DNA of 9,495 nucleotides from Acidobacteriaceae bacterium (GTDB lineage: Bacteria > Acidobacteriota > Terriglobia > Terriglobales > Acidobacteriaceae): the NCBI GenBank assembly GCA_030039895.1, contig JASHUR010000007.1, positions 1 through 9,495 on the forward strand. Direction: 5' to 3'. This document shows positions 1 through 6,396 of this stretch, piece after piece. The notes below the pieces were generated by a model. The model was not told the origin of the DNA and searched no databases. It saw only the letters and a list, made by a program, of their open reading frames with translations. The translations under genes and the position numbers were made by a program. Position 1 is the stretch's first letter. Every line of letters begins with the position of its first letter.

Positions 1-306
1 GATCAGCACGCCCCCTGGCGTCCCGTCCGGCTCGCACGACACATTCAGGCACCAGTGCATTCCGTAGATAAAGTACACATATACATGCCCCGGCGGCCCA
101 AACAGCACCGCATTCCGCTCCGTCTTGCCCACATACGCGTGCGCCGCCGGATCATCCTTCCCGAAATACGCCTCCGTCTCAACGATCCGTCCCGTCAGCC
201 ACTCCCCGTCCAGCCGCCGGGCCAACACCTTGCCCAGCAGCCCGCGCGCCACCACATCCGGAGCTTCCGCATAGAACCGCCGGGGAAGCAGCTTTGCCTT
301 ACCCAT
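1..306 (-). CDS. mpg: 3-methyladenine DNA glycosylase (AAG/MPG family), 3' end cut by window edge
   Basis: Base-excision repair enzyme that flips out and removes alkylated purines such as 3-methyladenine. The ATG (304-306) opens 102 codons that run in frame off the left edge, so roughly half of a usual ~200-residue protein is visible. The segment matches the family strongly: RIVETEAY at residues 40-47, AAH at 54-56, and YVYFIYGMHWCLNVS at 76-90. By alignment from memory with human AAG, E45 is the general base (E125), Y47 and H56 are pocket residues (Y127, H136), Y78 and Y81 match Y159 and the intercalating Y162, and N88 matches N169. All are intact. The start lies 3 nt after the peroxiredoxin stop. 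Its ribosome site, AAAGGAA at 316-322, is inside the end of that gene, so the two are very probably cotranscribed. The missing C-terminal half cannot be judged. Confidence 0.93.
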   Translation of the reverse strand, partial: MGKAKLLPRRFYAEAPDVVARGLLGKVLARRLDGEWLTGRIVETEAYFGKDDPAAHAYVGKTERNAVLFGPPGHVYVYFIYGMHWCLNVSCEPDGTPGGVLI

Positions 307-309
307 GCC

Positions 310-768
310 TCAAAGTTCCTTTAGCTCCGCCAGAACCTCCTCGGCATGACCCTCCGGCCTCACCTTGGGAAACACCTTCAGCAGCTTCTGGTCCGGCCCA
401 ATCAGGAATGTAGTCCGCTCAATCCCAATCACCTTCTTGCCGTACATATTTTTCTCTTTCAATACGTCAAACTGTTTGCAGACCTTCTCGTCCACATCGG
501 CGAGCAGGGGATACGGAAGGTCATATTTCTCCTTGAACTTACGCTGCGCCTTCACCGTGTCCCGCGAGATGCCGAGCACCACGGCGCCCGCCTTCTGCAG
601 CTTTTTGAATGTGTCCCGGAAGCCACACGCCTCTATCGTGCAACCCGGCGTATCGGCCTTGGGATAAAAGAACAGGACCACGGGCTTGCCCGCAAAATCG
701 CTCAGGTGGACCGTTTTGTCCTGGTCGTCCTGAAGGGTAAAATCGGCTACTTTCTTATGCAGTTCCAT
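310..768 (-). CDS. bcp: Thiol peroxidase, PrxQ/BCP-type peroxiredoxin
   Basis: Reduces hydrogen peroxide and organic hydroperoxides with thioredoxin-type electron donors in the cytoplasm. The 152-residue length is typical of BCP. The active site PKADTPGCTIEAC has the peroxidatic Cys at C43 and the resolving Cys five residues later at C48, the atypical 2-Cys PrxQ arrangement. The thioredoxin fold is seen in the VVLFFYP strand (30-36) and in GIERTTFLIGPDQ near the C-terminus. I chose the ATG at 766-768 because GAGG (775-778) sits 6 nt upstream; a TTG at 783 in the same frame would add five residues (MTRDG) and lacks that spacing. It is first in a leftward pair with the DNA glycosylase gene and divergent from the secreted-protein gene. 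Confidence 0.95.
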   Translation of the reverse strand: MELHKKVADFTLQDDQDKTVHLSDFAGKPVVLFFYPKADTPGCTIEACGFRDTFKKLQKAGAVVLGISRDTVKAQRKFKEKYDLPYPLLADVDEKVCKQFDVLKEKNMYGKKVIGIERTTFLIGPDQKLLKVFPKVRPEGHAEEVLAELKEL

Positions 769-783
769 CCCATCCCTCGTCAA

Positions 784-832
784 AACAATCTAGCGCGGCA
801 TTTTCCAGCATCGCTGCGTCCTATAGATTGTT
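784..832. promoter_or_regulatory. Divergent intergenic region with perfect 9-bp inverted repeat
   Basis: The 81-bp gap between the peroxiredoxin gene and the secreted-protein gene must hold the start signals of both. AACAATCTA (784-792) and its exact reverse complement TAGATTGTT (824-832) face each other across 31 bp, with centres 40 bp apart, close to four helical turns. Each arm also contains TAGATT (4/6 to a -10 box) read outward toward its own gene, so the arms could be paired -10 elements or a two-site operator. For the rightward gene TTTTCC (801-806) lies 17 bp before TAGATT but is a poor -35; no leftward -35 is convincing. The repeat is seen; the role is inferred. Confidence 0.35.
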
Positions 833-849
833 GCTTAGATCATCCCGCT

Positions 850-2307
850 ATGTCACGGCCCGCGCGATCCCGCTTCCCGTCCTGCCAGAAATTCGCCTGC
901 GCGCTTCTTTTCACTGCCGCTTTTGCTCTTGTTTCCCTATGCGCGCCTGCTCACGCGCAGTACGTCGGCCGCGTCGCCACCACTCAGAACAACCAGCCCA
1001 CCCTGCGCGCCATCGCGGTTCTTGAATACACCGGCAACCTCGACGACCCCACCGCCAGCCGCCTCGTTCCCATCGCCGTATGGGACGGCGAAAACTACCA
1101 GCCCGGCGGACAATACCTCGCCCAGCCCGTCCCGCTCACCGTCCAGACCGGAACCCAGTACATGCTCGAGCACGCCGGCACACCCAAGGGCTTCTTCGAT
1201 GTAAAGTCCGCGTCCAACGCGAACGGCTCATGGATCGCCATCGGCAACTACCAGAAGCCCGCCACGCCGCATTACGCCAGACTCCATCGCTCGCGTATCC
1301 CACCCGTCATGTTCGGCGGAGGCGACAGCACGCCTCACTTCGCCCACGTTCCCGCCGGAGACACCAGCCGCGGCGCAGCCAAAACCTCCGCGCAGAACAA
1401 CGCGCCTCCCGTTGATTCCGACCGGCCCGTCCTCCATCGCCGCGCTGGTGACTCCGATTCCAGCTCCGGCTCGCAGGACACCGCCGACACTCACTCCAAT
1501 GCTCCGCCCATCGATCCCGACCGGCCCATCATGCGCGAACCGGCCGGGCCCATGCCCGCAAGCACCGCCGCCAATGCGCCCGGTGGCGAGGCTCCCGAAA
1601 CGGTGACTGATACCAATGACCCCAACCGGCCGCACCTTTTCTACGGGAAACCGAGCAACCCTGAGAAGCTCGACCAGGAAACCAAGATTGAAATCGCCAG
1701 GCTCGCCGGGCACCAGCAGGACATTGAACAGATGGTCGCCGTCTCCGACGCCGTCAACCGGCCCGTGCATTCCTACGTCTACTCCTGGCCCGATCCCGAC
1801 GACGAAGCCAAATTGAAGTCCGCACTCGAGTCGATCGCACAGAAGTTTCTTGCACAGTCCGCTCCGCCCGCCCCTTCGGCTCATGAAACCAAGACCATAG
1901 CGTCTCACCACACCGCACAAAAGACCCGCCGCACGGCAGCCAAAAAGCCCGTCGCGCCCGCGCTCCCTGTACTCACCGACGAGCACTTCACCGCTTATCA
2001 GCTCACCTACGGTGGCGGAGCCACGCTCGTCTTCTCTGCATCCACAGGCGAAGGAGACGCCGCCCGCTACATCACCCTCATCGCCCAGCCTGACTTCAGC
2101 GGAACGCCCATCGTCCTCTTCAAGTCCATTACTTCCTGGCCCGAGCTGAACTACATTCCCCGCATGAAGCTCATCGACGCCGTCGACACCAAAGCCGACA
2201 ACAGCGCCCAGCTCGTCTTTGCCCTTGAAACTCAGACCAGCCGCAGCTATGCGATCTACAGCGTGCAAAACAACGCCGTGCAGGAGCTCTTTCCGGTTCA
2301 GGATTAA
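850..2307 (+). CDS. Secreted low-complexity protein with D-x-D/N-R-P repeats, function unknown
   Basis: I do not recognise a named family. The 485-residue protein begins with a clear signal peptide: arginines at 3, 6 and 8, a hydrophobic core at about 15-32, and an AHA|QY cleavage site after residue 36, so export is likely. Residues 37-145 look like a compact domain. Residues 170-270 are disordered, rich in Ala, Pro, Asp and Ser, and carry three related motifs: VDSDRPVL (188-195), IDPDRPIM (221-228) and DPNRPHL (257-263), with a looser VNRPV at 302-306. A basic Ala/Lys/His linker precedes a C-terminal domain (about residues 380-485) that looks beta-rich. The frame is open from 346, but that upstream part is antisense to bcp; the ATG at 850 is preferred because the signal peptide starts there. 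No Shine-Dalgarno sequence is visible before it. The gene stands alone, convergent with miaA. It could be a cell-surface or periplasmic structural protein, but nothing shows an enzymatic role. Confidence 0.8.
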   Translation: MSRPARSRFPSCQKFACALLFTAAFALVSLCAPAHAQYVGRVATTQNNQPTLRAIAVLEYTGNLDDPTASRLVPIAVWDGENYQPGGQYLAQPVPLTVQTGTQYMLEHAGTPKGFFDVKSASNANGSWIAIGNYQKPATPHYARLHRSRIPPVMFGGGDSTPHFAHVPAGDTSRGAAKTSAQNNAPPVDSDRPVLHRRAGDSDSSSGSQDTADTHSNAPPIDPDRPIMREPAGPMPASTAANAPGGEAPETVTDTNDPNRPHLFYGKPSNPEKLDQETKIEIARLAGHQQDIEQMVAVSDAVNRPVHSYVYSWPDPDDEAKLKSALESIAQKFLAQSAPPAPSAHETKTIASHHTAQKTRRTAAKKPVAPALPVLTDEHFTAYQLTYGGGATLVFSASTGEGDAARYITLIAQPDFSGTPIVLFKSITSWPELNYIPRMKLIDAVDTKADNSAQLVFALETQTSRSYAIYSVQNNAVQELFPVQD

Positions 2308-2344
2308 GCACAGAAACTGTTACGTAATCCCATCGCCGGGCTAA

Positions 2345-2358
2345 CTGCGGAAGCGCAG
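2345..2358. terminator. Small hairpin between convergent genes
   Basis: CTGCG-GAAG-CGCAG forms a perfect 5-bp stem with a 4-nt loop in the 53-bp gap between the convergent ends of the secreted-protein gene and miaA. No T-run follows on either strand, so intrinsic termination is uncertain; it is simply the only folding element in a place where a terminator is expected. Confidence 0.25.
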
Positions 2359-2360
2359 CC

Positions 2361-3353
2361 TCACACACCCGCTTTCAATTGCCCTGAGTCGTGGTGGTTG
2401 GTGTCGTCCAATGCCTGCTCCACCAGCTCTTCCGCTTCTGCTGCAATCGCGGCATCATCGCCAAAGCCTGTCAGCCAGTGCACCGCAGGCTCCCGCCGAA
2501 ACCACGTCTGCTGCCGCTTCGCGTAATTCCTATGCCCCTGCTGCGCTGCCGCAATTGCCTCTTCGCGCGTCATCGTCCCGCACAGCACCGCCCGCGCCTG
2601 CCGGTAGCCCAGCGAATCCAGCGCTCGCGGCTGCTCCCCATAACGTGCAATCAGCCTTCGCGTCTCCTCAACCAAATCAACGCCCAGGCCCTCATCGAAC
2701 ATCTTCTTCGCGCGCTCGTTAATGCGCGCATAGAGCGCTTGCCTCTCCGGCTCCAGCCCAATCCGCAAAATGCGATAACCCCGCAGAGGCTCGCGACCGT
2801 CCTTCCATGCCTCCGTCATCGGCCTTCTCGCCGCCACAGACACCTCAATCGCGCGAATCAGCTTCGGCACATCATTCGCGTGGATGCGCTCAGCCGCCGC
2901 GGCATCCAGCCGCCCCAGTACGTCGTGCAGCCATCCTGCCCGATGGCGCTCGCTGCTCCGCTTCAGCCGTTCTCGCAGCTCTTCGGACCGCTGCGGCCCT
3001 GAAAACAACCCTTCCAGCAGCGCCCGCAGATAAAGCCCGGTCCCACCCGTTACGATCGGCAGATGCCCGCGCGCCGTAATCGCAGCAATTGCCTTGCGCG
3101 CCCGCCGCGCATAATCGCCCGCAGTCGAGTGCTCATCCAGCTCATAAATGTCAATCAAATGGTGCGGCACCCGCGCCCGCTCCTCGCGCGATGGCTTCGC
3201 CGTGCCGATCTCCATCCCGCGATACACTGCCACCGAGTCGCAGCTTACAATCTCGCCCGCAAACCGCTCCGCCAGTTGGATCGAAAGAGCTGTCTTACCG
3301 CTCGCCGTCGGCCCCAGCACCACCACCAGCAGCGGATCGACCTCAGCCGTCAC
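2361..3353 (-). CDS. miaA: tRNA dimethylallyltransferase MiaA
   Basis: Transfers the dimethylallyl group of DMAPP to N6 of A37 in tRNAs reading UNN codons, the first step toward ms2i6A. All the usual marks are present: P-loop GPTASGKT (14-21), the DSVAVYRGMEIGTAKP block (39-54) with the conserved Asp, HHLIDI (64-69), TGGTGLYLRALLEG (102-115), and a C-terminal RNYAKRQQTWFRR. The 330-residue length is normal (E. coli about 316). I chose the GTG at 3351-3353: GGAGG (3359-3363) lies 5 nt upstream, and this GTG overlaps the TGA of the preceding 44-codon gene as GTGA, a classic coupling arrangement. A GTG at 3368 in the same frame is possible and adds five residues, but has no better ribosome site. 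It is the last gene of the leftward tonB-like cluster. Confidence 0.96.
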   Translation of the reverse strand: MTAEVDPLLVVVLGPTASGKTALSIQLAERFAGEIVSCDSVAVYRGMEIGTAKPSREERARVPHHLIDIYELDEHSTAGDYARRARKAIAAITARGHLPIVTGGTGLYLRALLEGLFSGPQRSEELRERLKRSSERHRAGWLHDVLGRLDAAAAERIHANDVPKLIRAIEVSVAARRPMTEAWKDGREPLRGYRILRIGLEPERQALYARINERAKKMFDEGLGVDLVEETRRLIARYGEQPRALDSLGYRQARAVLCGTMTREEAIAAAQQGHRNYAKRQQTWFRREPAVHWLTGFGDDAAIAAEAEELVEQALDDTNHHDSGQLKAGV

Positions 3354-3484
3354 CACACCCTCCACCACCCGCGAGGAAAAACTCCGTGCAGATCGGCGCG
3401 CAGCAGCGCAACTGCAAGAATCACCGCCGCAATCAGCAGCAGCCCGTACATCTGCCGTCTGCGCAGCCGTTCTCGGGCGTCCAC
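3350..3484 (-). CDS. Small single-pass membrane protein (44 aa) between the tonB-like gene and miaA
   Basis: A short gene of unknown function, easily missed. It starts at GTG (3482-3484), 4 nt after the tonB-like stop, with GGGAG (3494-3498) 9 nt upstream, and its TGA overlaps the miaA GTG as GTGA. The product has a charged N-terminus (DARERLRRRQ, residues 2-11), one hydrophobic helix (MYGLLLIAAVILAVALL, residues 12-28) and a short Trp-rich tail ending GWWRVW. By the positive-inside rule the N-terminus should be cytoplasmic. The reading frame continues upstream inside the tonB-like gene without a better start. An ATG at residue 12 (3451) would begin right at the helix but lacks a ribosome site. 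Tight packing, ribosome sites on both sides and a plausible membrane helix support it as real. A role alongside TonB is only a guess from position. Confidence 0.62.
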   Translation of the reverse strand: MDARERLRRRQMYGLLLIAAVILAVALLRADLHGVFPRGWWRVW

Positions 3485-3488
3485 CGTC

Positions 3489-4574
3489 TCATTCTCCCGG
3501 TCGAATGTTGTAAAGGAAGTAGAACCGCAGCTCCAGATATGGGCCTTTGAACTCCTTGGGCAGCGGAGGGTAGCCCGCATAGGTAATCGCCGCCCAGGCC
3601 GCCTTGTCCAGCGCCACATCGCCCGAAGGAGCATCCAGATGCATCGACCCAGGTATCACAGAACCGTCTGGGCCGATCTTGAAGCTGATTCCCACGCGCC
3701 CCTGTTTCAGCAGCGGAGGCTGCGCCTCTTCCGGAATAATCGGGTACCACGCGCGCTTCGTGTCGTAGATCACGCGCTCGATGTAGGGACCGAAGTCCAC
3801 GCCCATCGTGTCACTCAGAATATTGACTGCACCCTCGTTCCCCGGATGGTCTGGCGGGGCGTTGGCGCCCTCGTCGCCGCCAAACTGGCCTGGACGCGCT
3901 GCATTCCGCGCCAGTTGCTGGAGCTCCTGTCCGGGCGTGGTTGGCCCCGTGTTGAAGTTCGGCTTCGTCGGCGCCGGTGTCGGGGCTTCAATCTCGCTCT
4001 TCGCATTTGCCGGCAATGGCTGTGCCGGGGGCCTCGGTTGCGCAGCCCGCGGAGTCGGCGGCCGCGGCTGCTCAGGCGCCTGTGTCGACTTGGGCGCAGC
4101 CCTCTCCGGCGCAGGCCTTGGAACCGGCGGTCCCGCCCGCCGCATCGCCTCAAGCTCCTCCAGCGTCTTCTTGTCCAGGGTCGGATGCGGCGTCTCCGCC
4201 CGGTGGTTCTCATTCGAGATCACGTTGGTCGGCTTCGTCGGCTTCAGCGGCTTGATGTCTTTCGGCGTCTCCAGGTAAGTCAGTTCCTTCGGATGCTCTC
4301 GCAACAGCGCTGACTGGTCGATCACCCGCACCCGCTGATGGAAGATGTACTTCGGTCCATACAGCAGGAACCACAGCAAAAGCATGTGCAGGATCAGCGC
4401 GATCCACAGCTTCTCCCTCAGGCTGGCCCAGTTCTTGCTGCCTTCCAGCTCGTCGATAATCGACAGCAGGTCGTGCGTGCTGTAATCTTCGTAGCGGCTG
4501 GGCCTGTTGAAGCGCGGTGGCTCAGGCGGCGCGCCCGCCGGACTTGGACTGGTTGGGACCTCAGTGATCGGCAT
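3489..4574 (-). CDS. TonB-like energy-transducing protein with TonB C-terminal domain
   Basis: Probably links inner-membrane proton-motive force to outer-membrane transporters. From the N-terminus of the 361-residue form: a hydrophilic cytoplasmic segment (1-55, unusually long for TonB), one membrane helix (about 56-73, LWIALILHMLLLWFLLYG) with a His inside it at H63 as in canonical TonB, a Lys/Pro linker (95-135), a Pro/Ala-rich spacer (about 148-217) suited to crossing the periplasm, and a TonB_C-type domain (about 268-357) beginning VIYDTKRAWYPIIPEEA and containing GRVGISFKIGPDGSV. A TolA-like role is the main alternative. The ATG at 4572-4574 is chosen; a TTG at 4619 would add 15 residues, and its GGAG lies only 2 nt away. 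Neither start has a good ribosome site. It is first of a leftward cluster with the small membrane protein and miaA, and divergent from mogA. No exbB/exbD are nearby. Confidence 0.85.
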   Translation of the reverse strand: MPITEVPTSPSPAGAPPEPPRFNRPSRYEDYSTHDLLSIIDELEGSKNWASLREKLWIALILHMLLLWFLLYGPKYIFHQRVRVIDQSALLREHPKELTYLETPKDIKPLKPTKPTNVISNENHRAETPHPTLDKKTLEELEAMRRAGPPVPRPAPERAAPKSTQAPEQPRPPTPRAAQPRPPAQPLPANAKSEIEAPTPAPTKPNFNTGPTTPGQELQQLARNAARPGQFGGDEGANAPPDHPGNEGAVNILSDTMGVDFGPYIERVIYDTKRAWYPIIPEEAQPPLLKQGRVGISFKIGPDGSVIPGSMHLDAPSGDVALDKAAWAAITYAGYPPLPKEFKGPYLELRFYFLYNIRPGE

Positions 4575-4704
4575 TCTAAGAAACGTCAGAAACGCAGTGA
4601 GCGGCGCAGTAAACGGCAAAGCTCCGTGAGCCCGCAGCCGACACCCTTATTCTCTCATCCTTTACGGTCTTTCCCTACCGCAGATTTCCTGTTCCTGCAA
4701 CCCT

Positions 4705-4710
4705 TACAAT
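4705..4710 (+). promoter_or_regulatory. Candidate -10 box for mogA, implying a leaderless or nearly leaderless mRNA
   Basis: TACAAT matches the sigma70 -10 consensus at 5 of 6 positions. Transcription would begin near 4717, only about 2 nt before the mogA ATG at 4719. This fits the absence of any Shine-Dalgarno sequence there. No convincing -35 is seen 16-18 bp upstream, which keeps confidence low. Confidence 0.35.
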
Positions 4711-4718
4711 CGATCCAG

Positions 4719-5231
4719 ATGACACCTGTCTCCATTCTCACCGTGAGTGACTCCTGCTTCGTCGGCCGCCGCCAGGACCTCTCCGGCCCCGCCATCGCCA
4801 GGGTACTCAAAGCGCAAGGGTTGGACGCACACACGCCGGTCTTAGTACCAGACGAACGGGAAGCCATCGAAGACGCACTCCGCGCCGCCGCTTCCCGCTC
4901 GCGCCTCGTCATCACCACTGGCGGAACCGGAATCGCCCTCCGCGACGTTACCCCGGAGGCCACCCGTGCCGTATGCGACCGCCTCCTCGACGGCATTCCC
5001 GAGCGCATGCGCGCCGCCGGAGCTGCCCAGACGCCCTACGCTGCGCTCAGCCGCGCCCTCTGCGGGACCCTCGGCCAATCCCTCATCCTCAACCTGCCCG
5101 GCAGTCCACGTGGAGCGGCCACATCGCTTGAAGCTGTCCTTCCGCTGCTGCGCCATGCCCTTGACCTGCTCTCGGGCCACACCGAGCACCCCGAACATCT
5201 CCCCGCGCCGCCCTCCGGAGACACCGAGTGA
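4719..5231 (+). CDS. mogA: Molybdopterin adenylyltransferase (MogA type)
   Basis: Adenylates molybdopterin with ATP to prime it for molybdate insertion during molybdenum-cofactor synthesis. The 170-residue protein has the fold's markers: SDSCFVGRRQDLSGP (10-24), VPDE (43-46), TTGGTG (66-71) followed by RDVTPEAT (75-82), and LILNLPGSPRG (122-132). RDVTPEAT and LNLPG are closer to E. coli MogA than to MoaB, which has GDQAPEA and AMPG at these places; MoaB is the alternative name. The frame is open from 4338, but the upstream part runs antisense through the tonB-like gene; the ATG at 4719 begins right where family homology begins. It lacks a ribosome site. The gene overlaps the next one by GTGA, so the two are coupled. 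No other cofactor genes are in view. Confidence 0.92.
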   Translation: MTPVSILTVSDSCFVGRRQDLSGPAIARVLKAQGLDAHTPVLVPDEREAIEDALRAAASRSRLVITTGGTGIALRDVTPEATRAVCDRLLDGIPERMRAAGAAQTPYAALSRALCGTLGQSLILNLPGSPRGAATSLEAVLPLLRHALDLLSGHTEHPEHLPAPPSGDTE

Positions 5232-5857
5232 AACATCTCCTCGCCCTCTACAAGAAGTACAGCGGCCTGCTACTCAAAGCGCTCGAACCGCTCGGCTTCT
5301 GGGGCATCTTCCTGCTCTCCGCCCTCGACTCAAGCTCCATCCCCGTTCCCATTGATGCCTTTGTCGCCTTCTACTCCTGGAGCCATCCACACCGTTTTTA
5401 TCTGTATGTCATCCTGGCCTCGCTCGGCTCCGCCATTGGAGGCCTCGTTCCCTATTACATAGGCCGCGCCGGCGGCGAGATCTTTCTCCTCAAGCGCATC
5501 AACCGCGCCCGTTACGAAGCTCTCCTCGACAAATTCGAGCGGCAGGAGTTTCTCGCTCTCATGGTGCCCTCCATGCTCCCGCCGCCCACTCCCTGGAAGC
5601 TCTTCGTCTTCGGTGCCGGCGTCTTTGAAATGCGTGTCGCCAACTTCCTGCTCGCCGTCTTCACCGGACGTATCATCCGCTTCGGCGTAGAAAGTCTGCT
5701 CGTCATCCGCTACGGCCCGCAGATCATCCACGAGCTCACCATCCTCGCCCACCGGCACCTCATCCTGCTGCTCGCCGGCCTCGCCATCATCTTTGCGTTG
5801 CTGATCATCTACGTCATCCGCAAATCCAAAGCCAAAAAGTGCGGCACGTCCGACTAA
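5228..5857 (+). CDS. DedA/VTT-family inner-membrane protein
   Basis: Member of the DedA (SNARE-associated/VTT) superfamily, whose bacterial members include flippases for undecaprenyl phosphate and phospholipids; the substrate of this one is unknown. The 209 residues show hydrophobic stretches at about 22-48, 57-79 and 177-198, plus a further one around 125-160. Family marks are GSAIGGLVPYYIGRAGG (67-83) and the re-entrant loop region VPSMLPPPTPWKLFVFGAGVF (113-133). The PPPTPxKxF form is a known variant of the loop. A short basic tail (RKSKAKK) ends the protein. It starts at GTG (5228-5230), overlapping the mogA TGA as GTGA, with GGAG (5217-5220) 7 nt upstream. A functional link to molybdenum cofactor is not expected; the coupling may be only positional. 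Confidence 0.88.
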   Translation: MKHLLALYKKYSGLLLKALEPLGFWGIFLLSALDSSSIPVPIDAFVAFYSWSHPHRFYLYVILASLGSAIGGLVPYYIGRAGGEIFLLKRINRARYEALLDKFERQEFLALMVPSMLPPPTPWKLFVFGAGVFEMRVANFLLAVFTGRIIRFGVESLLVIRYGPQIIHELTILAHRHLILLLAGLAIIFALLIIYVIRKSKAKKCGTSD

Positions 5858-5867
5858 ACTGGATCAG

Positions 5868-6374
5868 ATGACCTACGACGATCTCCACCTTCTCATCGAC
5901 TACAACTATTGGGCGCGTGACCGGGTTCTCGACGCCGTAAGTGCGATCACACCCGAGCAGTTCACACGCCCCATGGGCAACAGCTTCAACTCGGTGCGTG
6001 ACACTATCGCGCACATCTGCGCTGCTGAGGACATTTGGATTGCGCGATTGAAGGGCGAAAAACCGCAGGGACTCAAGAAGCCGGAGCGTCTCCCCGATGT
6101 CGAAGCAGCCCGCAAGGAGTGGGCCGAACTGGAAGGCGAGATGCGCGAACAACTCGCGAAATTTGGGCCTGAAGCCGTTGCGCGCACCATCGAGTACCAG
6201 GACCTTCGCGGTAACGACCATTCAGACTTGCTCTGGCAGATACTGCAGCACGTGGTGAATCACGGCTCCTATCATCGCGGCCAGATCACCACGATGCTGC
6301 GACAGCTGGACGCGGCGCCGCCCAAGTCCATGGACCTGATTGCCTTTTATCGCGAACGAAATCGGAGGGCTTGA
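5868..6374 (+). CDS. DinB-fold metalloprotein
   Basis: A 168-residue four-helix-bundle protein of the DinB/YfiT superfamily. Members bind a divalent metal and some act as thiol-dependent transferases; this one's substrate cannot be told. The three histidine ligands expected for the fold are present: H49 in DTIAHICAAED, and H132 and H136 in the HxxxH of NHGSYHRGQ. The N-terminal LLIDYNYWARDRVLDAV is also typical. The ATG comes 10 nt after the DedA stop with only a weak GGA in between, so it is likely the last gene of the mogA-DedA unit. It ends 22 bp before the convergent deacetylase gene. Despite the family name there is no evidence here for a DNA-damage role. Confidence 0.88.
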   Translation: MTYDDLHLLIDYNYWARDRVLDAVSAITPEQFTRPMGNSFNSVRDTIAHICAAEDIWIARLKGEKPQGLKKPERLPDVEAARKEWAELEGEMREQLAKFGPEAVARTIEYQDLRGNDHSDLLWQILQHVVNHGSYHRGQITTMLRQLDAAPPKSMDLIAFYRERNRRA

Positions 6375-6380
6375 CCGGGT

Positions 6381-6395
6381 GGGCACACGATGCCC
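6381..6395. terminator. Hairpin in 22-bp convergent gap
   Basis: GGGCA-CACGA-TGCCC gives a 5-bp stem with a 5-nt loop, extendable by two G-T pairs, exactly between the stops of the DinB-fold and deacetylase genes. No T-tract follows, so it is a weak bidirectional terminator candidate. Confidence 0.28.
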
Positions 6396-6396
6396 G

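Noticed and set aside
346..849. Open frame upstream of the secreted-protein ATG
   Set aside because: It is antisense to the well-supported peroxiredoxin gene, and the signal peptide begins only at 850.
1411..1640. DNA-level tandem repeat or CRISPR-like array
   Set aside because: Only short blocks such as CGACCGGCCC recur; the similarity is at the protein level and spacing is irregular.
1228..2268. 346-codon minus-strand frame, Gly/Val-rich
   Set aside because: Mirror of the secreted-protein gene caused by GC-rich third positions; no domain and no ribosome site.
3063..4313. 416-codon plus-strand frame, Arg-rich
   Set aside because: Runs antisense across miaA, the small gene and the tonB-like gene; composition is typical of a shadow frame.
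4338..4718. N-terminal extension of mogA
   Set aside because: Overlaps the tonB-like gene in antisense, is Gln/Arg-rich, and MogA homology starts at the ATG at 4719.
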